Source: Sphingobium sp. V4 (GTDB taxonomy: Bacteria > Pseudomonadota > Alphaproteobacteria > Sphingomonadales > Sphingomonadaceae). From it: a DNA stretch of 64,000 nucleotides. The stretch lies in assembly GCF_029590555.1 (NCBI RefSeq), contig NZ_CP081002.1, positions 676,501 through 740,500 on the forward strand, in the 5' to 3' direction. The notes below the pieces were generated by a model. It searched no databases. It was not told the DNA's origin and worked only from the letters and a program-made list of their open reading frames with translations. Of this stretch, positions 8,354 to 17,429 are shown piece by piece. Numbering within the stretch: position 1 is the first letter of the stretch; each line of letters begins with the position of its first letter. The position numbers and the translations under genes are program-made.

Positions 8354-9184
8354 ATGATGAGCGACTTATTGGGCTACAGGGGCAAGCGGGTGATCGTAAG
8401 CGGGTGCTTCTCCGGCATGGGAGAGGCGACGGCCAGGTTGCTGCTCGACCTGGGCGCTGAGGTGCATGGCCTGGATTTCAAGGACAGCAGCCTGCCGCTC
8501 GCATCCTTCCACAATGTCGACCTGCGCGACGCAGGCTCGATCGAGCGCGCCGTTGCCGGCATCGGTGGAAAGGTGGACGCGCTCTTCAATTGCGCGGGCC
8601 TGCCGCAATCCTTCCCGCCGATGGATGTCATGAAGGTGAACTTCATCGGCCTGCGGCATCTGACCGAACAGGTGTTGCCGTTGATGGGCCCTGGCGGTGC
8701 GATCGCCAGCATCGCTTCAACCGGCGGGCTTGGCTGGAGCCGCCGCATCCCCACCAACATGGAATTCGTCACCACCAAGGGCTTCGATGCCGCCATCGCC
8801 TGGTGCGAGGCAAATATGGACATCGTCAAGGAAGGCTACAGCTTCTCCAAGGAGAATGTGATCGTCTGGACCCAATATATGGGCGCCCACCTCATCAAGC
8901 AGGGCATCCGCATCAACTGCACCCTGCCCTCTCCCACCCAGACGCCGATGATGGCCGCGTTCGAGGCGACCTCTGGCAAGGATGTCGTCGCCGCTGCGGC
9001 CGAGCCGATGGGACGCTATTCGACGCCGGAGGAGCAGGCTGCGGGCCTGGTCCTCATCAACAGCGACCTGGCCAGCATCGTCAACGGCGTGGTTTTCCCG
9101 GTCGACGGCGGCTTCATGGGCGGCGTGGCGACCGGGCAGGTCGACCTCAGCATCATGATGCGGCGCGCCGCACCCGCGCAATAA
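8354..9184 (+). CDS. SDR dehydrogenase, 3-alpha-hydroxysteroid dehydrogenase-like
   Basis: 276-residue SDR. The nucleotide-binding motif is GCFSGMGE (17-24) and the catalytic pair is in YSFSKE (Tyr162, Lys166), with Ser in SIASTGG. The short variable region and the YSFSKENV helix resemble the 3-alpha-hydroxysteroid dehydrogenase/carbonyl reductase group, which suggests oxidation of a ring hydroxyl. GGAGAGC precedes two adjacent ATGs. It lies 17 bp after the ferredoxin gene and 16 bp before the acyl-CoA dehydrogenase. The substrate is inferred from family resemblance only. Confidence 0.87.
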   Translation: MMSDLLGYRGKRVIVSGCFSGMGEATARLLLDLGAEVHGLDFKDSSLPLASFHNVDLRDAGSIERAVAGIGGKVDALFNCAGLPQSFPPMDVMKVNFIGLRHLTEQVLPLMGPGGAIASIASTGGLGWSRRIPTNMEFVTTKGFDAAIAWCEANMDIVKEGYSFSKENVIVWTQYMGAHLIKQGIRINCTLPSPTQTPMMAAFEATSGKDVVAAAAEPMGRYSTPEEQAAGLVLINSDLASIVNGVVFPVDGGFMGGVATGQVDLSIMMRRAAPAQ

Positions 9185-9200
9185 GCCGGAGCCTGCCAAC

Positions 9201-11408
9201 ATGAATTTCGACCTGACCGACGACCAGGAAATGATGCGCGACATGTTCGCGCGCTTCCTCGACGAACAGAGCAGCATGATCCGGGTGCGCGAGGCGGCGC
9301 CTTCGGGCTTTGATCCGGCCTTGTGGCAGGGGCTCGCCGATCTGGGCGCCCTGTCGATCCGGGTGCCGGAGGAAGCCGGCGGACTGGGCCTGGGCCTGTT
9401 CGACGCCACGCTGCTGATGGAGGAAGCGGGCCGGACCCTCGTGTCGGGGCCGTTGGCGGAGGCATTGATCGCCGCCCGGCTGCTGGCGCAGCTGGGCGGC
9501 GACACCGCCGAGTTGCTGGGGCAGGTCATGACCGGCAGGGCCATTGTCAGCCTCGCCTTTCATGACGTGGCCGACCAGCCGGTGCAATGGATCGGCGGCG
9601 GACAGGTGGCGCAGTCCGTGATCGCGCGGCGCGGCGGGGATGTGATCCTGGTCGATGTGCCTGAAGCCGCACGGCGCTCCGAGGACAACTTGGCATCGAC
9701 ACCCATGGCCGAAATCGATCTTGGCGCCCTACCCCATGCCATATTGGCGACTGGGGAGGCCGCACTGTCAACCCTCGCGCAGTGCGTGGAGGAATGGAAG
9801 CTGTTGATTGCCGCCGGGCTGGCGGGGATCGGGCGACAAGCGCTCAAGCTCGCCGCCGCCTATGCCTGCGAACGCAAGCAGTTCGACCAGTATATCGGCC
9901 AGTTTCAGGCCATTTCCCATCCGCTGGCGGACCTGCTGTGCGATGTCGATGGCGGCAAGTTCCTGGTCTGGAAAGCGATACGGGATCTGGTCGACGCCGC
10001 ACCACAGGCGGGCGCGGCGATATCGATCGCCGCCTGGTGGAATGCCGACGCCGCCGCACGGGCGGTGGCGCAGGCGCTGCACACATTTGGCGGCTACGGC
10101 CTCACCACCGAATATGACATCTTCCTGTTCAACCTGCGCGCCAAGGCCTGGCCGCTGCTGCTGGGCGACCCGCAGCGGCTGATCGAGGAAGCGGGCCGGC
10201 GCTTCTATGGCGCCGAAAGGCCCGCCCTGCCTGATGCAGGTGCCATGCCGATCGACTTCGACCTAGGCGAGGACGCGCGAGCCATCACGCAGGAAATCAA
10301 CGATTTCTTTGCCGCGAACGTGACGCCGGAGATGCGCGAGACCTTCCATTACAGCTGGGAGGGCTACAATCCCGAACTGAACCGCAAGCTCGCCGCGCAG
10401 AATCTCCTCTATCTGGGCCTGCCGGCCGATGTCGGCGGCAGAGGCTTGTCGGCCTACGAAAAGACCGCGGCGATGGATGCGTTCGAAACGCAGGGCTACA
10501 ATAACCCCGCCGCCAATGTGACGCAGATGGTGGCACTCATCATCCACCGCTTCGGCACGGAAGAACTCAAGGCGGCGGTGCTGCCGGAGATCATGCGCGG
10601 GGAGGTGATCTGCTCACTCGGCTATTCCGAACCCGGTTCCGGTTCCGACGTGTTCGCCGCCCAATGTCGCGCCACGCAGCAGGCCGACGGCAGCTGGCGG
10701 ATCGACGGCACCAAGATGTTCACCAGCGGCGCCAACCTGGCCACCTATGTGCTGATGCTGTGCCGGACCAACCCGGACGTGGCCAAGCACAAGGGGCTGA
10801 CCATGTTCATCGTACCGCTGAAGGCCGACGGAGTGACGATCCAGCCGGTCCATACCTTCCAGGACGAGCGGACCAACATCACCTTCTATGACGGCGTCTC
10901 CATACCCGACAGCTGGCGGCTGGGCGAGATCGACGGCGGCGTCCGCACCATGAGCGCCAGTCTGGAGCTGGAGCATGGCGGGGGCTTCGCCAAATATCAG
11001 CGCGCGATGTTGCAGGCAGCCGAAAGCCTGTGCCGAGAGATTCGGTGCGATGGCCGGACGCTGATCGAGAATGGCGGCGCGCAGGTTCGCCTGGCGCGGA
11101 CCGCTGCCAATCTGTGGGCATCGGAACTCATCACCTACCGGGCACAATGGGCGATAGCGGAAAAGAAGCCCAACCATGCCTATGGCCCGATGGCCAAGAT
11201 GTTCAGTTCCGAAAAATTCCAGAGCGACGCGCGCGACCTGCTGGATCTGACGGCGCCGCTATCCCTGTCGAAGCGCAAGGGCGCGGCCGCCGAGATCAAC
11301 CAATATTACCGCCACGCCCAGGGATCGACCATTTATGGCGGGACAAGCGAGGTCCATCGCAGCATGATCGCCGAGCGGGCATTGGGCCTGCCGCGCACCC
11401 GTGCCTGA
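9201..11408 (+). CDS. Fused two-domain acyl-CoA dehydrogenase
   Basis: 735 residues made of two acyl-CoA dehydrogenase units, about 1-340 and 345-735. This resembles fused or alpha2beta2 steroid-type dehydrogenases (FadE34 class in actinobacteria) rather than single-unit enzymes. The second unit holds the FAD/substrate segments SLGYSEPGSGSD and a C-terminal YGGTSEVHR in which Gly replaces the medium-chain-type catalytic Glu. A Glu in ASLELEHGG may be the base, as in isovaleryl/long-chain types. The first unit looks degenerate, with GGYGLTTEYD near its end. Predicted reaction: alpha,beta-dehydrogenation of a bulky acyl-CoA feeding the next gene, a hydratase. Confidence 0.9.
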   Translation: MNFDLTDDQEMMRDMFARFLDEQSSMIRVREAAPSGFDPALWQGLADLGALSIRVPEEAGGLGLGLFDATLLMEEAGRTLVSGPLAEALIAARLLAQLGGDTAELLGQVMTGRAIVSLAFHDVADQPVQWIGGGQVAQSVIARRGGDVILVDVPEAARRSEDNLASTPMAEIDLGALPHAILATGEAALSTLAQCVEEWKLLIAAGLAGIGRQALKLAAAYACERKQFDQYIGQFQAISHPLADLLCDVDGGKFLVWKAIRDLVDAAPQAGAAISIAAWWNADAAARAVAQALHTFGGYGLTTEYDIFLFNLRAKAWPLLLGDPQRLIEEAGRRFYGAERPALPDAGAMPIDFDLGEDARAITQEINDFFAANVTPEMRETFHYSWEGYNPELNRKLAAQNLLYLGLPADVGGRGLSAYEKTAAMDAFETQGYNNPAANVTQMVALIIHRFGTEELKAAVLPEIMRGEVICSLGYSEPGSGSDVFAAQCRATQQADGSWRIDGTKMFTSGANLATYVLMLCRTNPDVAKHKGLTMFIVPLKADGVTIQPVHTFQDERTNITFYDGVSIPDSWRLGEIDGGVRTMSASLELEHGGGFAKYQRAMLQAAESLCREIRCDGRTLIENGGAQVRLARTAANLWASELITYRAQWAIAEKKPNHAYGPMAKMFSSEKFQSDARDLLDLTAPLSLSKRKGAAAEINQYYRHAQGSTIYGGTSEVHRSMIAERALGLPRTRA

Positions 11409-11418
11409 GGATGACGCC

Positions 11419-12219
11419 ATGAGTGATAAGCCGCATCTGCTGACGCAGGAACAGGACGGCATCCTGATCGTCACGCTCAATCGGCCGGACAAGCTCAACG
11501 CCCTATCCGCCGAGACCATGGCGCTGTTCGAAGCCGCCCTGCTCCGCTTTCGCGATACCGCGGCATTGCGGGTGATGCTGATCCGCGCGACTGGTCGCTA
11601 TTTTTCGGCCGGCGCGGACCTCAAGAGCGGCGATGCTCCGGCCTATCCGCGCACGCCGAGCGGCATCCGCGAAAATCATCGGCTGAATCTGAACGGGATG
11701 CAGCGCATCTATGACGAGATGGAGCATGTCGAAAAGCCCATCGTCTGCGCCATTCACGCGACCTGCGTCGGTGGCGGGCTGGAAATGGCTCTGTCGTGCG
11801 ATTTCCGCCTGGCGGCCAGGAGCGCGGCTTTCTCCTTCCCCGAGGGGCTTTTCGGGGTGCTGCCGGCCTCCAATGGGGTCAGCCGCCTGACGCGCATCTG
11901 CGGTCCGCATTGGGCACGCTGGTTGATCATGGGCAATCAGAAGGCCGATGCCGATCGGGCATTGATCATGGGCCTGGTCCATGACGTGCTGCCGGACGCG
12001 GGATTTGACGAGGCCGCGCTCGCCTTCTGCCGGCACCTAACCCGGCAAAATCCGGAACAGATGGGCGCGGCCAAGATCGCCATCGAACTTGCTAACGAGG
12101 TCGGCCCCTCCATGGGCCGCCATGTCGAGCGGATGGCGAACAGCGCCCTGATGCTGAACCCTGCCTATCTGGAGGGCATGGAGCGCTACCTGAAGGGCGT
12201 TGGCGGGCAGAAGGACTGA
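11419..12219 (+). CDS. Enoyl-CoA hydratase
   Basis: 266-residue single-domain crotonase. Both hydratase acids are present: Glu in GGGLEMALSCD and Glu in FSFPEGLFG. The oxyanion stretch is YFSAGADLKSG. The start at 11419 is chosen for GAGG 8 bp upstream, giving a 10-bp gap after the acyl-CoA dehydrogenase; an upstream GTG at 11401 overlaps the dehydrogenase end. It forms a dehydrogenation-hydration pair with the preceding gene, yielding the beta-hydroxyacyl-CoA that the divergent aldolase/DUF35 operon could cleave. It ends 4 bp from the convergent TetR gene. Confidence 0.93.
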   Translation: MSDKPHLLTQEQDGILIVTLNRPDKLNALSAETMALFEAALLRFRDTAALRVMLIRATGRYFSAGADLKSGDAPAYPRTPSGIRENHRLNLNGMQRIYDEMEHVEKPIVCAIHATCVGGGLEMALSCDFRLAARSAAFSFPEGLFGVLPASNGVSRLTRICGPHWARWLIMGNQKADADRALIMGLVHDVLPDAGFDEAALAFCRHLTRQNPEQMGAAKIAIELANEVGPSMGRHVERMANSALMLNPAYLEGMERYLKGVGGQKD

Positions 12220-12223
12220 TCGG

Positions 12224-12973
12224 TCAAACGCGTCCCTCTACCGCAAGGGCGCGATAGTCGCGAATACCCAGTTCGAGCAGCCGCGCCTCCGCGCGCAACA
12301 GATGCGTTCGTCCCAGCGGATTGGGTGTATGCAGTATATGCTGCAACGCGGTGTCCGTCGTCACGGTGACGACGCGTTCCAGCCCCGTCATCAATGCCGT
12401 GGCCATACTGAATGGTGGGGATTGCTGCTGGCCCAGATCGCCGTCCATCTGCTCGACCAACAAGCGCATGACTGGCTGCGCCGCATGGACGCGATGCAAC
12501 ACCATGCGCTCATTCTGCGCGTCGGCCATCTGGTTACGCAGGTGGAGAAGCCGCGAATGCTTGATCCAGAAGCCGTGATAAGCGGTGACAAAGGCCAGCG
12601 CCCTTTCTCCCAGGACTGCGTCATCCCAGCGATCGCGCAGCAAGGAAATATACTCATCCTCCGCCGTCGCCATCACCGGTTCCAGTACCGCCATCAGCAG
12701 TTCGGTGAGATCGTTGAAATAATTGTAGAGCGAGGTCATCCCCAACGATGCCTGGCGCGCCACGGCGCTCAACGAAACCTCGACATCCGGCGGCCCCGCC
12801 AACAATTCATTGGTGGCGGCGAGGATACGCTCACGCGTGTCCCGCCCCTTGCGACCCAGGCGCTGGCCGTTGAGATTGTGGCTGAGCGTGGTGGAGGGCG
12901 CTGCCGCGCGCGCGCGAATGGTTGATGGCCTGACAGCCTGGTCGCCCACCGTCTTGTCCACGTTCGCGCTCAA
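12224..12973 (-). CDS. TetR-family transcriptional regulator
   Basis: Up to 249 residues. The HTH begins at about residue 40 (GRKGRDTRERILAATNELL) and includes SLSAVARQASLGMTSLYNYFND, the typical TetR recognition helix. No ATG is available: the longest frame starts at TTG 12973, and a GTG at 12961 is an alternative, neither with a strong Shine-Dalgarno, so the N-terminus is uncertain. It follows the aldehyde dehydrogenase by 20 bp and is probably the last gene of that operon. Confidence 0.85.
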   Translation of the reverse strand: MSANVDKTVGDQAVRPSTIRARAAAPSTTLSHNLNGQRLGRKGRDTRERILAATNELLAGPPDVEVSLSAVARQASLGMTSLYNYFNDLTELLMAVLEPVMATAEDEYISLLRDRWDDAVLGERALAFVTAYHGFWIKHSRLLHLRNQMADAQNERMVLHRVHAAQPVMRLLVEQMDGDLGQQQSPPFSMATALMTGLERVVTVTTDTALQHILHTPNPLGRTHLLRAEARLLELGIRDYRALAVEGRV

Positions 12974-12993
12974 AATCCGACCCCGCTATCCCG

Positions 12994-14460
12994 TCATGCG
13001 CGCCAGGCCACGAGCTTGGTATCGAGAAACTCCTCGATGCCCTCAAGGCCCCATTCGCGACCCATGCCACTGGCCTTGCAGCCGCCAAAAGGCAAGTCTC
13101 CGGCGATGCACATGCCGCCATTAACGCTCACCGACCCCGTCCGTATCCGCCGGGCGACACCGATCGCACGGTCAAGGTCGCCCGACGCCACCCCGCCCGA
13201 CAGCCCGTAGCTGCTTTCATTGGCGATACGGATGGCGTCCTCGTCATCGTCATAGGGGATGACGACAAGGACCGGTCCGAAAATCTCTTCCTGCGCGATA
13301 CGCATGTCATTGGTGACGTCAGCGAAGCAGGTCGGCTCGACAAAATAGCCGCCGCCCTTGTCCGGGCGCGCCTTGCCTCCGGCCAGCAGCGTCGCCCCCT
13401 CCTGTTGTCCCAGTTCGACATAGGACAGGACGCGATCCATCTGCCGCTTCGACACGACCGGACCCATGATATGCTGCGGATTGTCGAACTCGCCCCAATT
13501 ATCGCCGAAACTGCCGTAGGCATGTTTAAGGACGGCCTTGGCCTCCTCATGGCGGCTGCGCGGCACCAGCAGGCGCGAATGGACGGCACAGCCCTGACCT
13601 GCGTGGAAGACGAGCATCGACTGGGCGACGTCCATGGCGAAATTGGGTGCATCGTCGAGGATGATCTTCGCCGACTTGCCGCCCAGTTCGAGGAAGACGC
13701 GCTTCAGGGTGGCAGCGCCCTGTTCCATGATGCGCTTGCCAACGCCAGTAGACCCGGTGAAGGAAATGAGGTCCACGCGCGGGTCCGTGACCAGCATTTC
13801 GCCGGCCAGTGCCGGGTCCGCGCCGAAGACGACGTTGAGCACGCCGGCGGGGAGGCCCGCTTCCGCCGCCAGTTCGCCGAAGATCGCGCCCATGCCCGGC
13901 GTGTTGGGCGCAGGCTTCAGAATGACGGTGCAACCTGCCAGCAGAGCCGCAACGACCTTCCCCACATTGACATAGAGCGGCACGTTCCAGGGCGTGATCG
14001 CCCCGACGACCCCCACCGGTTCATAATAGGCGCGGCGCTGCGTCTCGAAGCCGTAGCCGGTGCGCGGTCCATAATCCTTTTCCCAGACGATTTGGGGAAA
14101 GAGGCGCAGATAATCGTCCCAGCCGTCGAGCGCCATGTCGACATGGGCGCGGCCGACCGCCCCGATGGCCGCGCCGGCTTCATGGCGGGCAAGGTCGGAC
14201 AGGCGATCCTTGTTCGCTTCGAAAAGCGCTCGCAATTTCGTGACGAGGGCCACGCGCAGTTCGACATTGGTCGACCAGTCGGTGGTGTCGAACGCCCGGC
14301 GCGCGGCCGCGATCGCCGCCTCGACATCGGCCGCCGACGCATCGGCCGCCCGCCCGACCACATCCCCGGTCCAGGGTCCGATCACGTCGAACGTGCGGCC
14401 TTCCTCGGCTTCGCGCAACACGCCGTCGATATAGAGTTTGGCGTCGGGGAGAATGGCCAT
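12994..14460 (-). CDS. Aldehyde dehydrogenase (NAD-dependent superfamily)
   Basis: 488-residue aldehyde dehydrogenase. The general base Glu is in LELGGKSAK, and the nucleophilic Cys is in FHAGQGCAVHSR. The NAD-binding stretch is SFTGSTGVGKRIM and the C-terminal end of the fold is GREWGLEGIEEFLDTK. The Cys environment (GQGCAV) is slightly unlike the usual GQxCxA but keeps the Cys. It lies 29 bp after an SDR gene, so alcohol-to-aldehyde-to-acid oxidation by neighbours is plausible. It resembles the aldehyde dehydrogenase at 40641-42068. Confidence 0.92.
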   Translation of the reverse strand: MAILPDAKLYIDGVLREAEEGRTFDVIGPWTGDVVGRAADASAADVEAAIAAARRAFDTTDWSTNVELRVALVTKLRALFEANKDRLSDLARHEAGAAIGAVGRAHVDMALDGWDDYLRLFPQIVWEKDYGPRTGYGFETQRRAYYEPVGVVGAITPWNVPLYVNVGKVVAALLAGCTVILKPAPNTPGMGAIFGELAAEAGLPAGVLNVVFGADPALAGEMLVTDPRVDLISFTGSTGVGKRIMEQGAATLKRVFLELGGKSAKIILDDAPNFAMDVAQSMLVFHAGQGCAVHSRLLVPRSRHEEAKAVLKHAYGSFGDNWGEFDNPQHIMGPVVSKRQMDRVLSYVELGQQEGATLLAGGKARPDKGGGYFVEPTCFADVTNDMRIAQEEIFGPVLVVIPYDDDEDAIRIANESSYGLSGGVASGDLDRAIGVARRIRTGSVSVNGGMCIAGDLPFGGCKASGMGREWGLEGIEEFLDTKLVAWRA

Positions 14461-14489
14461 GGTCTTGGTCTTCCTATGAATGGGGATGG

Positions 14490-15230
14490 TCAGCCGCGAC
14501 GGTCGGCGGTCAATGCGACATGGCGGATATGCAGGTCGGCCGGCATGTCGATGACGGCCCGAAAGGCGTCGGTGACAGAATGATAATGGCTGATGGGACG
14601 GTCGCGCGGGTTGAGGCCGATCTTAGCATTGTCCTGCATGAAGCGGACGGCGACCTCCATCGGCCAGTTCGTGCCGGTCTTGGTCTCGTCCATCATCTGG
14701 CCGGCCTGCACCACCGTCACGCGGACGCCGTCGGCGGCGAGTTCGCGCGCCCACAGGTCCGACATCAGTTCCAGCGCAGCCTTGCCCCCGGCGTAGAGCC
14801 ACAGCATCGCCATCTTGATGGCCACGGATTCGCTGCTGACGTTGATGATATGACCGCCACCCCGCAACAGCGGCAGCGCCTCGCGCGCGCAGAGGATGGG
14901 GCCAGCGACGTTGGTCATCAGCGATGCGACGACCTGATCGTCACGGACATCGGCCAGCGTGAAGGGTTCGTAGATGGCCGCGTTGTTGATGAGGACGTCG
15001 ATCCTAGGATGCAGTTCCGCAAGCCTGGCGAAAGCCGCGCGGATGGACGCAGGATCGGCGACGTCGCAGACCAGCGCCACATGCGGCGCGCCCAGCTCCG
15101 CCGCCACGGCCTCCACCTTGGCAGCGGTGCGGCCCAGCAGGACCACCGTATCGCCGTCCGCGGCGAAGCGGCGCGCCAGCGCCCGGCCGAGGCCGTCGCC
15201 TGCGCCCGTAATGACGATCGTCTTGCCCAT
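14490..15230 (-). CDS. SDR oxidoreductase
   Basis: 246 residues, classical SDR. The N-terminus MGKTIVITGAGDGLGRAL carries the GxxxGxG motif. The catalytic Tyr-x3-Lys is in WLYAGGKAALE, with the Ser in VSSESVA. ATG 15230 has GGAAGG upstream; a start 12 bp further on has its purine run too close. It probably oxidises an alcohol ahead of the aldehyde dehydrogenase 29 bp downstream. The substrate is unknown. Confidence 0.88.
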   Translation of the reverse strand: MGKTIVITGAGDGLGRALARRFAADGDTVVLLGRTAAKVEAVAAELGAPHVALVCDVADPASIRAAFARLAELHPRIDVLINNAAIYEPFTLADVRDDQVVASLMTNVAGPILCAREALPLLRGGGHIINVSSESVAIKMAMLWLYAGGKAALELMSDLWARELAADGVRVTVVQAGQMMDETKTGTNWPMEVAVRFMQDNAKIGLNPRDRPISHYHSVTDAFRAVIDMPADLHIRHVALTADRRG

Positions 15231-15329
15231 AAAGCCTTCCATCCTCTTCCCGCTCTTTCCCCCTACCTGCCCCCACTGGCCGGCGTCCGGCAAGGGATCA
15301 GGCCATCGTGCGCGCGATAGTTGGCTGCC

Positions 15330-16112
15330 TTAACCGGCAGGCCGGGCGAAGTCCGCCGGATAGACCGACAGATCGCCATCATAGGCGATGCCGCCGGGCC
15401 AGAAGCGGGCGCCGCTGACCTTGCTGAAATAATGGACGGTGCGCGCGAAAGAGCCGGCGGCCGAGCGCGGCGCGAAGGCAACGCCGCTGGGACTGACGCC
15501 GCGCGCGCGCGCGCTGAAATCCTTGACCGTGAACAACAGGTCGTCGGTCTGCTGGGCGCAGAAGACGAGGTCGCTGCCGGGGCAGTAGTGGCGCGGTTGG
15601 ATCTGCACCGACGACAGCCGGCCGCGCTTCATCGCCACCTTGCCCGGCACGCGGGTAACTTCGGGTGCGTGCACCGTGTCATACCAGTGATGATATTCCG
15701 CCTCCCGCCCGGCGACGAAATTGGCCAGGATGATGCTGACTCCGGAAAAGGGCTGATCGGCGCGATGGTTGGGGCTGAAGGCCCAGTCCCCATACATGGC
15801 GTAGCTATGGATGCGTTCCGTATCGCCGCTGTCGTCGATCAGACCGGCGTCGCGCGCTTCGGCCAGCAGCGGGCCCAGCGCGGGCAGATCGATCTCGGGC
15901 GCCGGGTAGTCGAATTCATAGACACTGAGGAAGGCCCAGGGCTGGGGAATGTCCGGCATGATCTGTTCGGGCGTCACGGCATAGCGGTCTGCCGAACGCA
16001 AGCCGCGCAGCCGGGCCAGATCATCCTGATGCTTGCCGTCGAACCAGCGGGCATATGCGCCCTCGCGCCCGGACGGGACATTATGGAGATGGATGGTCGT
16101 ATAAAGGCTCAT
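15330..16112 (-). CDS. EthD-like tandem ferredoxin-fold protein
   Basis: 260 residues from the ATG at 16112. Two alpha+beta-barrel-like repeats are visible: an N-terminal HLHNVPSGREGAYARWFDGKH segment, and a second one beginning near NFVAGREAEYHHWYDTVH followed by HAPEVTRVPG, the latter matching EthD/dimeric-barrel proteins. Such proteins act as small catabolic enzymes or accessory factors; no catalytic residue can be assigned. It sits between two SDR genes with 130-bp and 99-bp gaps on the same strand. Confidence 0.75.
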   Translation of the reverse strand: MSLYTTIHLHNVPSGREGAYARWFDGKHQDDLARLRGLRSADRYAVTPEQIMPDIPQPWAFLSVYEFDYPAPEIDLPALGPLLAEARDAGLIDDSGDTERIHSYAMYGDWAFSPNHRADQPFSGVSIILANFVAGREAEYHHWYDTVHAPEVTRVPGKVAMKRGRLSSVQIQPRHYCPGSDLVFCAQQTDDLLFTVKDFSARARGVSPSGVAFAPRSAAGSFARTVHYFSKVSGARFWPGGIAYDGDLSVYPADFARPAG

Positions 16113-16242
16113 GTCCGCAATCCCGTCAGCGCTGCGCTCAGCAATGCAGCACGGACGGCCGTGCCGTGCCAGCGGCTTGCGCGGCGAAGCGGCAATGATC
16201 GCCAAGGCGAACCCTGCCTTCGCCGGCAAGCACCGCGTAATG

Positions 16243-17004
16243 TCAGAAGCGGAAGCCGCGCATCTGGTTGTTGCCGTCGCACAGGATGACCTGGTTGTTG
16301 ATGAAACTGCCTTCGTCCGAAGCCAGGAACAGGGCGAGCTGGGCGATGTCTTCCGCCGTTCCCTGGCGACGGACCGACTGCATTGCCTTCAACCTTTCCC
16401 AATTGGCGGCGTCGACACCCTGCTGCGCGGCCTCGGTCGCCATCAGGCCCGGCGCGATGCCGACGCAGCGTATCTCGTCGGCGCCGAACTGCTGCGCCAT
16501 GGCATGGGTGAAGATGTTGAGCGCCGCCTTCGTGACGCCATAGGCAGTCGCGGGATTGTAGCTCGCCATCGACGACTTATTGATGATGACGCCCTTGGCC
16601 CTTGCCAGCGCCGGGCGGAGCGCTTCCGCCAGCAGCATCGGCCCGATCGTGTTGATGGCGAAATAGTGCTGCCATTTCGCCTGCCCCAGACCGAAGAAGC
16701 CACGCGCGATCTCGCCGGAGTGAAGTCCGGCATTGTTGATCAGCACGTCCAGCCGGTGATGCCCGGCCAGAACCGCGTCGGCGCAGGCATGAATGTCGGC
16801 CTCCACCGCCATGTCGATGCGGTGCATTTCGGCGCTGCCCCCCGTCTGTTCGATCAGGGTGCGGCTTTCCGCCAGCCCATCCTCGTTGATGTCGGCCAGG
16901 ATGAGGTGGGCGCCTTCGCCTGCGAAGGCCAGGGCATGGGCGCGGCCCAGGCCGCCCGCCGATCCCGTGACCAGCACTGTCCTGCCCGCGAACCGATGCG
17001 CCAT
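16243..17004 (-). CDS. SDR oxidoreductase
   Basis: 253 residues. The GxxxGxG motif is in VTGSAGGLGRAH, NNAG is present as LINNAGLHSG, and the catalytic Tyr-x3-Lys is in YGVTKAAL with SSMAS before it. GGAGG sits upstream of ATG 17004. It follows the SnoaL-like gene by 11 bp. It probably oxidises a beta-hydroxyacyl-CoA or a ring alcohol, because the operon also encodes an acyl-CoA synthetase and a MaoC hydratase. Confidence 0.9.
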   Translation of the reverse strand: MAHRFAGRTVLVTGSAGGLGRAHALAFAGEGAHLILADINEDGLAESRTLIEQTGGSAEMHRIDMAVEADIHACADAVLAGHHRLDVLINNAGLHSGEIARGFFGLGQAKWQHYFAINTIGPMLLAEALRPALARAKGVIINKSSMASYNPATAYGVTKAALNIFTHAMAQQFGADEIRCVGIAPGLMATEAAQQGVDAANWERLKAMQSVRRQGTAEDIAQLALFLASDEGSFINNQVILCDGNNQMRGFRF

Positions 17005-17015
17005 TGCGTCCCTCC

Positions 17016-17429
17016 TCATTCCATGCGGTCGAACCGCACTTGCGCGATCCGCCATCCCTGCGGCGTCAGGCGAAAGCGGTCGGCATAGCGCCCCATCACC
17101 GTGTCGATGACACCGCTCTCGCGACGTTTAAGCTTGACCATTACCGTCCAGTCACCCCTCAGCTCGTCCCCATCCACCTCGATCCGGGGCGAATGGAGCA
17201 TGTGCAGCACCCACAGGCTGTTGCCGGCAATGGCGGTACAGAGAAAGCCGGTGATCGCATCGGCACCCTCGAGCAGGCCCATGCCATAGTCGCCCACGAA
17301 ATCGGTGGTGAAGATCTTGGCGAACAGGGTACGGGCCTCATCCGGATCCTGCGCGGCCAGATCGGCGGCCGCACAATAGCGCGCCTTGAGATTGGCGATG
17401 GTCAGCGCCTGATCCGCAAGGCCGTTCAT
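17016..17429 (-). CDS. SnoaL/NTF2-like small protein
   Basis: 137 residues with the cone-shaped NTF2/SnoaL_4 fold signature: an N-terminal helix (LKARYCAAADLAAQDP), then a central sheet with GDWTVMVKLKRRE and RYADRFRLTPQGWRIAQV. Many members are isomerases, cyclases, dehydratases or accessory subunits of ring-active enzymes. Its start overlaps the acyl-CoA synthetase stop in an ATGA, so they are co-translated. The catalytic residues are not certain. Confidence 0.82.
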   Translation of the reverse strand: MNGLADQALTIANLKARYCAAADLAAQDPDEARTLFAKIFTTDFVGDYGMGLLEGADAITGFLCTAIAGNSLWVLHMLHSPRIEVDGDELRGDWTVMVKLKRRESGVIDTVMGRYADRFRLTPQGWRIAQVRFDRME

